Origin: AC-32 sp963788215 | Lineage (GTDB): Bacteria > Actinomycetota > Thermoleophilia > Gaiellales > Gaiellaceae | DNA length: 64,000 nt | Assembly: GCA_963788215.1 (NCBI GenBank) | Contig: CAWBFX010000003.1 | Span: 124,001-188,000, forward strand | Direction of reading: 5' to 3' | Shown: piece by piece, positions 15,283-23,602 of the stretch | Layout: the number at the start of each line of letters is the position of its first letter | How positions within the stretch are numbered: position 1 is the first letter of the stretch | Notes under the pieces: generated by a model | Seen by the model: the letters and a program-made list of their open reading frames with translations, nothing else | Databases searched by the model: none | What the model was told of the DNA's origin: nothing | Position numbers and translations under genes: made by a program

Positions 15283-16455
15283 CTAGAGCCAGTCGAGAAC
15301 CGGAAAGCGGGCGTCCGTATCGAGGCAGGCAGCTGCGAAGAGCGCGACCCCTGGACCGCCGGTGAACAGCGAGTACCTGCCGGGCGCCGCCTCTACTTGC
15401 GCGAGCGCATGGACGGCGAAGCGGCGGGCCCGCTCGAGCCACTGCTCGTCGCCGGTGCGCTCGAAGGTCTTCAAGAGCGCGTAGCCGTTGCCTGCCGTGC
15501 CGTGGCAGAGGCCCGGGCCCTTCTCCTCGCGGTGCGCTCCAGCGCGCCAGGTCAGCTCCGCGCCGGCGAGCAGGAGCTCTTCATCGATGTACGGCGCCGC
15601 GGTGGCGACCATCCCGGGCGCACCGTGGCACCACTGCAGGCGGATCCCGCTGGCAGGAGCGAGCGGCCCGCCCGCCGACGCCGGCCACGTGGCCAGCCCG
15701 TCCTCGACGATCGCCTCGCCGACGAGAAACTCCGCCGTCTCGCGCGGGAGCGATTCGCTCCACTCGCTCTCGACCTGCAGTAGCGCTCCCACGATGCCGA
15801 CCAGGCCGTGGGCCGGGCCAAGGTGGCGCCCGGGCTTGCCGTAGAGCTGCTGCGTCCAGATCCCGTCCTCGTCCCGCCGGCTCATCAACGCCTCGGCGCT
15901 CTCGCGCCAGGCATCCGCCCAGCGCTGCTCCCCGGTCCAACCGTGCATAGCGTGCGCGATGAGCATCGTTCCCGGCGAGCCCCACAGCAGCTCCTCGAAC
16001 TCGTTGTCGCGGTTCTCACGGACCCGCTGGAGGAGCCTGTCGGCGACGTCATCGCGGGGCGCGACACGCCAGTTGACGAGCAGAAGACCCGCCTCCCCGC
16101 ACAGGAGAGAGGACTCGCGGGCCGCCGGCAGCTCGATCTCGGCGTTGGCCAGGTCAGGCGCCTCGCGCCAGAGCTCGATCGTCCTCGCGATCGCCGCGGG
16201 GAGGTCGGTCGCCGTCTCCGCGTGGCCGCGCCGGCGGAGCGCATCGAGCGCCCAGATCACGCCGGCCGCACCGCAGTAGACGTCCTTCACCGGCGGGGTC
16301 GAGCCCCAGGCGTCCCACTCGTTCGCCGGCCAGAGCCCTTCGAGGTCGTACGCAGCATCCGCGTCCGCGACGATCGCCCGGATCGCCGCGCGCACCCGCT
16401 CGTCGTCCCAGGGCTCGTCGGTTAGCGGCTCGAACTCCTCTGGCGAGTAGAGCAC
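15283..16455 (-). CDS. LanC-like (lanthionine synthetase C-like) protein
   Basis: A 390-aa alpha/alpha-barrel protein with the LanC zinc site: Cys276 in LQWCHGAPG, and Cys317-His318 in GLCHGTAGNG. A GPAHG loop at 213-217 and repeated G-x-P-G-x-A/M turns (VYCGAAGVIWAL, LLCGEAGLLLV, LLWGSPGTML, LFTGGPGVALF) mark the barrel's repeats. LanC enzymes add Cys thiols to dehydroamino acids in lanthipeptide precursors; LanC-like proteins also occur without such clusters. No precursor peptide or dehydratase is near. The GTG start shares one base with the smc stop (TAGTG), and ftsY follows 10 nt later, so it is embedded in a housekeeping operon. Function here is unknown. Confidence 0.85.
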   Translation of the reverse strand: MLYSPEEFEPLTDEPWDDERVRAAIRAIVADADAAYDLEGLWPANEWDAWGSTPPVKDVYCGAAGVIWALDALRRRGHAETATDLPAAIARTIELWREAPDLANAEIELPAARESSLLCGEAGLLLVNWRVAPRDDVADRLLQRVRENRDNEFEELLWGSPGTMLIAHAMHGWTGEQRWADAWRESAEALMSRRDEDGIWTQQLYGKPGRHLGPAHGLVGIVGALLQVESEWSESLPRETAEFLVGEAIVEDGLATWPASAGGPLAPASGIRLQWCHGAPGMVATAAPYIDEELLLAGAELTWRAGAHREEKGPGLCHGTAGNGYALLKTFERTGDEQWLERARRFAVHALAQVEAAPGRYSLFTGGPGVALFAAACLDTDARFPVLDWL

Positions 16456-19049
16456 TACGCCGCGGCTTCGGCGTCTTCGCGGGGCAGGCGCCGGGAGACG
16501 ATCTGCGAGACGCCGTCGCCGCCCATCGTCACGCCGTAGAGCACGTCTGCCGCCTCCATCGTCCGCTTCTGGTGCGTGACGACGATGAACTGCGCGCTGT
16601 CGGAGTAGCGGCGCAGAAGCTCGACGAAGCGGCCGATGTTCGTGTCGTCGAGCGCGGCCTCGACCTCGTCGAGCAGGTAGAACGGGCACGGGCGCGCGAG
16701 GAAGAGCGAGAACAGGAACGAGATCGCGCCGAGGGCCTTCTCGCCGCCCGAGAGCAGCGAGAGCCGCGTGACGCGCTTGCCCGCCGGACGGAGCTCGACC
16801 TCGACCCCGGGCTCGCCGCCGTCCTCGTCGGGCTCGGTCAGCCGGAGCCGGCCGTGGCCGCCCGGGAAGAGCGTCGTCGCGACCTCCTCGAAGTGCTTGC
16901 TGACGGCGTCGAAGGTGTCTGCGAAGCGGCGCTCGACGGTCTCGGCGAGCTCCGTTCGCAGCTCCTCGAGCTCTTTCAGGCTGGCCTCGAGGTCTTCGCG
17001 CTGCGTCGTCAGCTCGGTCAGGCGCTCCTTCTCGCGCTCGTGCTCCTCTTTCGCGAGCGGGTTGACTTGGCCGAGGGCCTCGCGGCGGCGCTCGAGCCGC
17101 TCGATCTTCGCCGCGAGCTCGTCGCGGTCGCCGCCCTCCGCCGGATCCGCGCCGGCCTCCTCGAGACGCCGCCGAGCCTCGTCGGCCTCCGCGTCGAGCC
17201 GGGCGTGCTCGACCTCGATCGCCGACGCGCGCTCTGCCGCCTCCGCGGCCTCGCGGCGGGCCTCGGCCTCTTCGCCTCCGAGCCTGCGCAGCTCGGCGGC
17301 GAGGTGCCCGGCTTTCGCCGCGCCTGCGTCGACCCGCGCGCGGAGCGGCGCCTCGAAGCGCTCCGCGGCGGCAGCGGCGCCCTCGAGCAACGCGGACAGC
17401 CGGTCGGCGAGAACCGCGAGCGGCTCGGCCGATGGCGGGGGCACGTCGACGGGGAGCTCGGCGCTCTCGGCCTGCCGCTCGAGCTCCTCGGCCTCGCGCG
17501 CCAGCGAGCGGCGACGGGCGTCGAGCTGGAGCAGCACGGCCTCGGCCGTCTCGCCCGCGAACCAGAGCTCGCCGCGGTCGGCGTCGAAGCAATGTCCCTC
17601 GCGCGTCACCAAGATGCCGCTCTCGGCCCGATCGAGATCGGCGGGCTCGGCCAGCCAGACGTCCTCGAGGAGCTCCGCGACGCGCTCGCCGCCCGGGCGC
17701 GCGCGCACGCGGCTCGACAACGGCTCCGCGCCGGCGAGCGGCGGCGACGGCTTCCGGCCCGACTCGGCGCGCGGCGGCACGAGCACGGCGAGGTCGCCGA
17801 GACCGCCCTCGCGAGCGCGCTCGACGAGCTCTAGCGCTGTGGACGCGTCCGCAGCGACGACGGCGGCTGCGCGGCCTCCCAGCGCGGCCGCGACGGCGCG
17901 CTCGTAGCCGGCCTCGACCTCGAGCAGAGAGAGCGCGAGCCGCTCGCCCTGCTCCGCCAGCGCGCGTGCGGCGGGAGGCAGTCCTTCGCGCTCGGCGAGC
18001 GAGTGCTCCAGCGCGGCCAGCCGCTCGCGGGCAAGGCGCGCCTTCTCGCGCAGCGCCTCGCGCTGAGGGTTCCTGGCCGGCCGCGTGAACAGCGGCTCCG
18101 CTCGCAGGCGGGCGGCTAGCTCCGCGGCGGCCTCGCGCCGCAGCTCGAGCCGCTCCGAGGCGCTCCGCAGGCGGTACAGCGCGGCGGTGGCGCCCTCGCC
18201 GCGGCCGGCCGCTCCGGCGAGCTCCTCCTCCACGCGGTTGCGCTCCTCGAGCAGGCTCTCGAGCCGCTCCTCGATCCTCCGGCGCGCGAGCGCGGCCGCC
18301 GAGCGGCGCTCGTCGATCTCGCCCATGCGCTCCTCGACCGCAGAGAGGTCGAGTTGCGCGAGCCGTGCCCGCAGTCCCGCGATCTCGCCGCGCAGCTTCT
18401 CCGCCCGCTCGGCGGCGCTCGCCTGGAGCGCGAGCGGCCGCAGCCGCGTCTTCACCTCGGCCTCGAGGTCTCGCGCGCGCTCGACCTGAACCTGAACGCG
18501 GGCGAGCTTGAGCTCGGCGCGGTGACGCCGCTGCTTGAACTTCCCGAGCCCGGCCGCATCCTCGAGCAGCACGCGCCGCTCCTCGGGCTTGCTCGCCAGG
18601 ATCTCCTCGACCTTGCCCTGGCTGATCACCGAGCCGTGGCTGCCGCCGAGGCCCGCATCCGCGAGCAACTCGACGAGGTCGGTGCGGCGAACGTGCGCGC
18701 GGTTCACCAGGTACTGGCCCTCGCCGCCCCGGTGCAGCCGCCTGGCGACCGAGACCTCGGTGAAGTCGAGCTCGGCGAGAGCGCCGTCCGAGTTGTCGAA
18801 CAGGAGCTCGACCTCGCAGTAATCGGCAGGCGGGCGACCAGAAGACCCGGCGAAGAGCACGTCGTCCGGCTTCTCCGCGCGCAGCTCGTGCGGGCTCAGC
18901 GAGCCCGATGCCCAGAGCAGCGCGTCGGCGACGTTCGACTTCCCGGAGCCGTTCGGCCCAACGACGACGGCCACGCCCGGCTCCAGCCGTACCTCGACCG
19001 GGTCCGGGAACGACTTGAAGCCGCGGATGCGGATCGCCTGCAGGTGCAC
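16455..19049 (-). CDS. smc: Chromosome condensation protein SMC, short-armed
   Basis: SMC works with ScpA and ScpB (both at 59,509-60,854) to compact and segregate the chromosome. Both halves of the ABC head are intact: Walker A GPNGSGKSN at 31-39, signature LSGGEKA at 766-772, Walker B FYLLDEVEAALDD at about 790-802. A hinge-like region spans roughly 356-500 (EVEAGYERAVAAALGGR). The coiled-coil arms between are only about 185 and 200 residues, giving 864 aa in all against roughly 1,150-1,200 for typical bacterial SMC. The frame is unbroken, so the shortening is not an assembly break. It is preceded by rnc and followed by the LanC-like gene. Confidence 0.93.
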   Translation of the reverse strand: MHLQAIRIRGFKSFPDPVEVRLEPGVAVVVGPNGSGKSNVADALLWASGSLSPHELRAEKPDDVLFAGSSGRPPADYCEVELLFDNSDGALAELDFTEVSVARRLHRGGEGQYLVNRAHVRRTDLVELLADAGLGGSHGSVISQGKVEEILASKPEERRVLLEDAAGLGKFKQRRHRAELKLARVQVQVERARDLEAEVKTRLRPLALQASAAERAEKLRGEIAGLRARLAQLDLSAVEERMGEIDERRSAAALARRRIEERLESLLEERNRVEEELAGAAGRGEGATAALYRLRSASERLELRREAAAELAARLRAEPLFTRPARNPQREALREKARLARERLAALEHSLAEREGLPPAARALAEQGERLALSLLEVEAGYERAVAAALGGRAAAVVAADASTALELVERAREGGLGDLAVLVPPRAESGRKPSPPLAGAEPLSSRVRARPGGERVAELLEDVWLAEPADLDRAESGILVTREGHCFDADRGELWFAGETAEAVLLQLDARRRSLAREAEELERQAESAELPVDVPPPSAEPLAVLADRLSALLEGAAAAAERFEAPLRARVDAGAAKAGHLAAELRRLGGEEAEARREAAEAAERASAIEVEHARLDAEADEARRRLEEAGADPAEGGDRDELAAKIERLERRREALGQVNPLAKEEHEREKERLTELTTQREDLEASLKELEELRTELAETVERRFADTFDAVSKHFEEVATTLFPGGHGRLRLTEPDEDGGEPGVEVELRPAGKRVTRLSLLSGGEKALGAISFLFSLFLARPCPFYLLDEVEAALDDTNIGRFVELLRRYSDSAQFIVVTHQKRTMEAADVLYGVTMGGDGVSQIVSRRLPREDAEAAA

Positions 19050-19092
19050 GCGAGCCGGAGGCTACTGAGACGGGCGGATGCCAGGAGAGCTC

Positions 19093-19759
19093 CTAAGCGG
19101 ACATCGCGAGCCGGTCCAGCGCCTCGCGCGCGGCGTCCTGCTCGGCCGCCTTCTTCGAGCGGCCCCTGCCGAAGCCGGTCTCGACGCCGTCGATCACGGC
19201 CGCGCAGCGGAAGATGCGGTCGTGCGGCGGTCCCTGCACCTCGAGCACCGCGTACGAGACCTGCCGCCCCTGCCGCGCCAGCTCTTCCTGGAGCTCCGTC
19301 TTGTGGTCGACGTGGCTCGTGAGCGCGTAGGTGATCCGGCCGTCGAAGGCGGCGACCACCGCGTCCTCGACCGCCTCGAACCCGTGCTCGAGGTAGATCC
19401 CCGCGAGCGAGGCCTCCAGCAGCGCCGCGAGCACGTTCCGGTTGCGCGAGAGCTTCGACGAGCTCGTCGTCGGGCACGAGGCCCGAGCCGCGCTCCATCA
19501 GGATCTCGCCGAGCCCCAGCTCCCGCGCGACGACGGCGCAGCTCGCCCGCGAGACGACGTGCGAGCGGATCTTCGCCAGCCGGCCCTCGGAGGCTTCCGG
19601 ATAGCGGTCGTAGAGGGCCCGCGCGATCGCGAGCTCGAGCACGCTGTCGCCGAGAAACTCGAGCCGCTCGTACGAGGACGCGCGATCCGGCGCCCAGGAG
19701 CTGTGCGTGAAGACGGTCTCGAGCCGGTCCTCGGGCAGCGCGCCGATGAGCCGCGTCAG
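19093..19759 (-). CDS. rnc: Ribonuclease III, frameshifted, with probable CTG start
   Basis: RNase III cuts double-stranded RNA in rRNA precursors and mRNAs. The first frame holds the signature ERLEFLGDSVLELAIA after VFTHSSWAPDRASSYE. The second continues with NVLAALLEASLAGIYLEHG (the second catalytic Glu/Asp region) and the C-terminal double-stranded RNA-binding domain TELQEELARQGRQVSYAVLE...GRSKKAAEQDAAREAL. Dropping one C near 19,441 joins them as LAQRNVLAALLE. No ATG, GTG or TTG precedes the signature except one that would remove it; a CTG at 19759 (TRLIGALPEDRLETVFTHSS) is the best start. It follows acpP and precedes smc, the common order. Confidence 0.85.
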
Positions 19760-19787
19760 CTCTTCGGGACGGCCTGTTGGAGCCCGG

Positions 19788-20033
19788 CTACTGGTGCGTT
19801 GAGACGTAGTCGACGGCTTGCCCGACGGTTTGGATCTTCTGGGCGTCCTCGTCCGAGATCTTGATCCCGAACTGATCTTCGAGCTCCATGATCAGCTCCA
19901 CGAGATCGAGCGAGTCGGCGTCGAGGTCCTCCTGGAAAGACGCTTCTTCCGTGACTTCGTTCTCGTCCACCCCGAGCTGTTCCGTCAGGACTTCCTTGAC
20001 CCGCTCGAATACTTCCTCTCGCGTTGCCGCCAT
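19788..20033 (-). CDS. acpP: Acyl carrier protein
   Basis: An 81-aa ACP carrying growing acyl chains in type II fatty acid synthesis. The 4'-phosphopantetheine attachment site DADSLDLVELIMELEDQFG contains the modified Ser in DSL. The protein is acidic and ends VDYVSTHQ. It has an AGGTG ribosome binding site just before the ATG and sits between plsX and rnc, as in many bacteria. Confidence 0.97.
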   Translation of the reverse strand: MAATREEVFERVKEVLTEQLGVDENEVTEEASFQEDLDADSLDLVELIMELEDQFGIKISDEDAQKIQTVGQAVDYVSTHQ

Positions 20034-20094
20034 GTCACCTCACTTGCCGGGGCTGTCAGAGCGCGCGGATGCTAACACTCTTTCCGGAAGCCGC

Positions 20095-21039
20095 TCAGCG
20101 AGTCGGTTCGACGACGTCGTGCTCGACGCCGCGGGCGGCCAGGCGGATCGCGTTCGCGATCGCGCGGCGAGAGGAGTTTCCGTGGGCGATCACCGCGAGC
20201 CCGCGGAGGCCCAGCAGGTAGGCGCCGCCGTACGTCTCGGGGTCGAGCCGCTGCCGGAGACCGCGCGCGGCCGGGCGGATCAGCAGGCCGCCGGCCTTGC
20301 CGCGCCGGCTCGACGTGATCTGCTCGCGCAGGGCGTCGAGCACGGTCTTGATCGTGCCCTCCATCAGCTTGAGGACGACGTTTCCGGTGAACCCGTCGCA
20401 AACGACGACGTCGGCCGCTCCGAGCAGCAAGTCGCGAGATTCGGTGTTGCCGCGGAAGTCGAGGCCGTCGGCGGCGGCCAGCAGCTCGTACGACTCGAGC
20501 GTCAGCTGGTTGCCCTTCTCGGCCTCCTCGCCGATCGAGAGCAGCCGCACCTCCGGCTTCTCGACGCCCAGCACCTCCTCGGCGAAGACCGAGCCCATGT
20601 GCGCGAACTGGAGCAGGTGCTCGGGCCGGTTGTCCGCGTTCGCGCCCGCGTCGATCAGAACCGACGGCCGGTGCTTGGCCGGGATCACGACTGCGATGGC
20701 GGGGCGCGCGACTCCCGGGAGGCGGCGCAGCTCGAGGAAGCAGGCGGCGAGCATCGCGCCCGTGTTCCCGGCGGAGACGACCGCGTCGGCCTGCTTCTGG
20801 CCGACCGCCCGGCAGGCGGCGACGAGCGAGCTGTCGGGCTTGGCCTTGACGGCCTCGGCCGGCTTCTCGTCCATCGCGATCTCGCCGGTCGTCTCGACGA
20901 GCTCGAGCCCCTGCGCGTCGAGCCCTGCAGGGCCGTAGAGCACCGGGCGGATCGAGTCGGAGGCAGCCTCGGCGGCACCGGCGACGACCTCCTCGGGCGC
21001 GCGGTCGCCGCCCAGAGCGTCGACGGCGACGGTGACCAT
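20095..21039 (-). CDS. plsX: Phosphate acyltransferase PlsX
   Basis: A 314-aa enzyme making acyl-phosphate from acyl-ACP for phospholipid synthesis. It begins VTVAVDALGGDRAPEEVVAGA, with DADALVSAGNTGA-like segment ADAVVSAGNTGAMLAA, then IDAGANADNRPEHLLQFAHMGS and VVCDGFTGNVVLKLMEG, all family signatures. It lies between rpmF (4 nt away) and acpP (61 nt), matching the classic rpmF-plsX-acpP arrangement. Confidence 0.96.
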   Translation of the reverse strand: MVTVAVDALGGDRAPEEVVAGAAEAASDSIRPVLYGPAGLDAQGLELVETTGEIAMDEKPAEAVKAKPDSSLVAACRAVGQKQADAVVSAGNTGAMLAACFLELRRLPGVARPAIAVVIPAKHRPSVLIDAGANADNRPEHLLQFAHMGSVFAEEVLGVEKPEVRLLSIGEEAEKGNQLTLESYELLAAADGLDFRGNTESRDLLLGAADVVVCDGFTGNVVLKLMEGTIKTVLDALREQITSSRRGKAGGLLIRPAARGLRQRLDPETYGGAYLLGLRGLAVIAHGNSSRRAIANAIRLAARGVEHDVVEPTR

Positions 21040-21043
21040 CCGG

Positions 21044-21226
21044 CTACGGCGTGCGGAGCGGCTCGATCTCGCGCCCGCCGTACGTCTTGCAAGTCGGGCA
21101 CATGCGGTGCGGCTGCTTCGGCTGGCCGCACTGCGGGCAGAGATTCAGGCGCGGCGCGGAGATCTTGTGCTGCGCGCGGCGCTTGTCACGGCGCGACTTG
21201 GACTGTTTTTTCTTCGGGACGGTCAC
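21044..21226 (-). CDS. rpmF: Ribosomal protein L32, zinc-ribbon form
   Basis: A 60-aa bL32 (TVPKKKQSKSRRDKRRAQHK) with four cysteines in CPQCGQ and MCPTC forming a zinc ribbon, so this is the Zn-dependent paralogue type. I chose GTG at 21226 since it gives the family N-terminus; a TTG three codons upstream is also possible. DUF177, its usual neighbour, is instead at 23,586, on the far side of the ABC-F and hydrolase genes. Confidence 0.93.
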   Translation of the reverse strand: MTVPKKKQSKSRRDKRRAQHKISAPRLNLCPQCGQPKQPHRMCPTCKTYGGREIEPLRTP

Positions 21227-21263
21227 GGCGGGCAACTATAGCGCGAGCCGCTCGAACCGCCTT

Positions 21264-21278
21264 GTAACACAGTGTTAC
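21264..21278 (-). repeat. Palindrome overlapping the ABC-F stop codon
   Basis: The 15-nt palindrome GTAACACTGTGTTAC contains the TAA stop of the ABC-F gene; on the coding strand the run AAGTAACACTGTGTTAC starts with the last Lys codon. The same 17 nt occur at the stop of the deacetylase gene near 43,800, in the same position relative to the stop. It could be a terminator hairpin or a regulator-binding site. Confidence 0.7.
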
Positions 21279-22603
21279 TTGGGCAGCTCGACCTCGCGCG
21301 TGGCCCCGAAGCGCTCGAGGAGACGGCGGTCGTGCGTGACGAGGACGACGGTGCCCGTGTAGCCGGCGAGCGCGGCTTCGAGCTCTTCGATCGCGGGCAG
21401 GTCAAGGTGGTTCGTGGGCTCGTCGAGGACGAGGCAGTTCACACCCTGCGCGGCCAGCAGCGCGAGCTGCGCGCGCGTCCGCTCGCCCGGCGAGAGGGTT
21501 CGCGCGGGCCGGAGGACGTCGTTCGCGCCGAGGCCGAACTTGGCGAGGAGCGTGCGCGCCTCCTCCTGCCTGCCGCCGAACGCCTCGACGAGCGGCTCGT
21601 CCACCGTGAAGCGTGCGCGCGTCTGCTCCAGCTCGCCGAAGACGACGCCCTTGCCCACGTCGCGCGCTCCTGAGGCGAGCGGGAGCTCCCCGATGAGCGC
21701 ACCGAGGAGCGTCGACTTGCCGCTCCCGTTCGCGCCGGTCAGCGCCAGCCGGTCGCCGCGGGCGAGCTCCAGATCGACGGGCCCCAGCCGGAAGGCGCCG
21801 CGCTCGACGACCGCGCGCTCGAGCCGGACGACGCGCTCCCCGCTTCGGGTGCCCGGCTCGAGCGCGAGCTGCAGCTCCCAGGGCTCGAACGGCTTCTCGA
21901 CCCGGTCGGCTCGCTCGAGCATCCGCTCGGCCTGGCGGACCTTCATGCTCAGCGCGTGCGTCCCCCGGCGGCCGGCGTGCCTACCGTGGGCGCGCGCCTG
22001 GCCGCGCCGCTCGCGCAGGAGGCTCTCGACGTCGTGCCGCCGCTCCTGCGCGTCCTCGTAGCGCCGGTACTGCTTGGCCCGGGCCCGGCTGCGCGCGGCC
22101 TCGTACTCGCTCCAGCCGCCCGGCCACTCGCGCACTCGCTGACGGCCTTCCTCGAGCTCGACGATCCGCGTCACCGTGCGGTCGAGGAACTCGCGGTCGT
22201 GGGAGACGACGACAACGCTGCCGCGGATGCCGTGCACGAGGCGCTCCAGCCAGTCGAGCCCCGCAAAGTCGAGGTCGTTGGTCGGCTCGTCGAGGCAGTA
22301 GAGATCGTGGTCCTCGCGGAAGAGCGCGGCGAGCCTCGCCTTCGCCGCCTGGCCGCCCGAGCGCGTCCCTTGGTCGTGCTCTTGCGGCAGGTAGCCGACC
22401 GAGAGACCGGGCGGGCTGAGACGCACGCGGCCGCGTTCGGGCTCCTCGAGCCCGGCGAGCAGCCTGAGCAGCGTCGTCTTGCCGACTCCGTTCGGCCCGA
22501 CGAGGCCGACGCGCGAGCCGGCGGCGACGGTCAGGGAGACGCCGCTGAAGATCTCGTGGACGCCGTGCGAGACGGCGACGTCGACAAGCGTGATCGAAGA
22601 CAT
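21275..22603 (-). CDS. ABC-F family ATPase
   Basis: A 442-aa protein with two ABC domains and no membrane segment, the ABC-F layout. The first domain has GPNGVGKTTLLRLLAG, a changed signature RSGGQAAKARLA and LYCLDEPTNDLDFAGLDWL; the second has GANGSGKSTLLGALIG, LSPGERTRAQLALLAAQG and LVLDEPTNHLDLPAIEEL. The linker of about 80 residues is rich in Arg and Glu (EDAQERRHDVESLLRERRG), the part that reaches the ribosomal E/P site in this family. It may be a translation factor or an antibiotic-resistance protein. The ATG at 22603 has an ideal AGGAGG site; longer frames run into the divergent hydrolase. A leader hairpin precedes it. Confidence 0.9.
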   Translation of the reverse strand: MSSITLVDVAVSHGVHEIFSGVSLTVAAGSRVGLVGPNGVGKTTLLRLLAGLEEPERGRVRLSPPGLSVGYLPQEHDQGTRSGGQAAKARLAALFREDHDLYCLDEPTNDLDFAGLDWLERLVHGIRGSVVVVSHDREFLDRTVTRIVELEEGRQRVREWPGGWSEYEAARSRARAKQYRRYEDAQERRHDVESLLRERRGQARAHGRHAGRRGTHALSMKVRQAERMLERADRVEKPFEPWELQLALEPGTRSGERVVRLERAVVERGAFRLGPVDLELARGDRLALTGANGSGKSTLLGALIGELPLASGARDVGKGVVFGELEQTRARFTVDEPLVEAFGGRQEEARTLLAKFGLGANDVLRPARTLSPGERTRAQLALLAAQGVNCLVLDEPTNHLDLPAIEELEAALAGYTGTVVLVTHDRRLLERFGATREVELPK

Positions 22604-22609
22604 GGACCT

Positions 22610-22661
22610 CCTGACGAAAGGGACAGGCACCCGGAAGGGCGCGGGACACGTGGTTTCGTCA
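22610..22661 (-). promoter_or_regulatory. Nested leader hairpin upstream of the ABC-F gene
   Basis: On the minus strand a 9-bp inverted repeat, CTGACGAAA at 22661-22653 and TTTCGTCAG at 22618-22610, encloses a smaller 5-bp stem (GCCC/GGGT with a TTCC loop). The downstream arm ends right against the GGAGG of the ABC-F gene, so the fold would crowd the ribosome binding site. This resembles the leaders that control ABC-F resistance genes, but no leader peptide is obvious. Confidence 0.5.
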
Positions 22662-22711
22662 GCTAGTCCGTCATAGGACGGCGCCGAAGCGCCGACGCAT
22701 ATCGTAGGCGA

Positions 22712-23602
22712 GTGCGCAGCGATCTGTCGATTCCGGTCGAGGGAGCGGTCCTGGCGGCGACGCTCTCTAGACCCGACGGAGACCGCCCGCCGGCGCTCGT
22801 CGCGCTGCACGGCGCCGAGCGCGGCGTGCGCGACTGGTACCTCTACGAGCACCTGCACCGCGTCCTGCCGCCGGCCGGGATCGCGGTCGTCACCTTCGAC
22901 CGGCGCGGGGACGGCGCGTCAACGGGCGAGCCCTCCCGAGGCCGCTTCGAGCAGCAGGCCGAGGACGCGCTCGCCGTGATCGACCATGCCGCTCGCGAGG
23001 CCGACCTCGACGCGGAGAAGATCGGGCTCTGGGGCATCAGCCAGGGCGGCTGGGTCGCGCCGCTCGCGGCGACGATGTCGGACCGCGTGGCCTTCCTGGT
23101 GCTCCTCGCCTCGTGCGGGGTCACGCCGGGCGAGCAGATGCGCTGGACGGCAGGCTTCCAGACCACGCGCGCGCTCGGCGAGGAGGCCGGCGCCGAGGCA
23201 GAGCGGCTCTGGGACCACGCTCTCGACTGGATGCGAGGCGGCGACCGCGCTTCGCTCGAGGCGGCCGTCGCCGAGGGCCGGACGAAGCCGTGGTGGAAGA
23301 CGGCCTGGTTCCCGGAGGAGGTGCCAGGCGACGAGGCTCGCGACGCGGTGCGGACCGAGCTCGACTTCGACCCCGCTCCGGTTTTCGCGCGCGTCCGCGT
23401 GCCGACGCTGCTCGTCTACGGCGACGAGGACGAATGGATCCCGGTCCCCGAGAGCCTCGCCGTCTGGCGAGAGGCACGCGGTGACGAGATCGACATCGTG
23501 ATGGTGCTCGGAACCGGCCACGAGCCCGCGCACGGCGAGGAGGTCTCCCGGGAGTACGAGGAGTCGCTGGAGACCTGGCTCCGGGCTACAGCCGGTCTTT
23601 GA
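22712..23602 (+). CDS. Alpha/beta hydrolase (dienelactone hydrolase/acyl-esterase type)
   Basis: A 296-aa cytoplasmic alpha/beta hydrolase. The nucleophile elbow is GISQGGW, with Ser as nucleophile; VALHGAERG near residue 30 supplies the oxyanion loop; DRRGDGAS is the family's turn after strand 4; VYGDEDEWIP contains the catalytic acid, and GTGHEPA the His. A cap of Trp-rich helices (WDHALDWMRGG...WWKTAWF) sits between. No signal peptide is present. It is divergent from the ABC-F gene and its end overlaps the DUF177 gene by 17 nt in opposite orientation. Substrate unknown. Confidence 0.85.
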   Translation: MRSDLSIPVEGAVLAATLSRPDGDRPPALVALHGAERGVRDWYLYEHLHRVLPPAGIAVVTFDRRGDGASTGEPSRGRFEQQAEDALAVIDHAAREADLDAEKIGLWGISQGGWVAPLAATMSDRVAFLVLLASCGVTPGEQMRWTAGFQTTRALGEEAGAEAERLWDHALDWMRGGDRASLEAAVAEGRTKPWWKTAWFPEEVPGDEARDAVRTELDFDPAPVFARVRVPTLLVYGDEDEWIPVPESLAVWREARGDEIDIVMVLGTGHEPAHGEEVSREYEESLETWLRATAGL

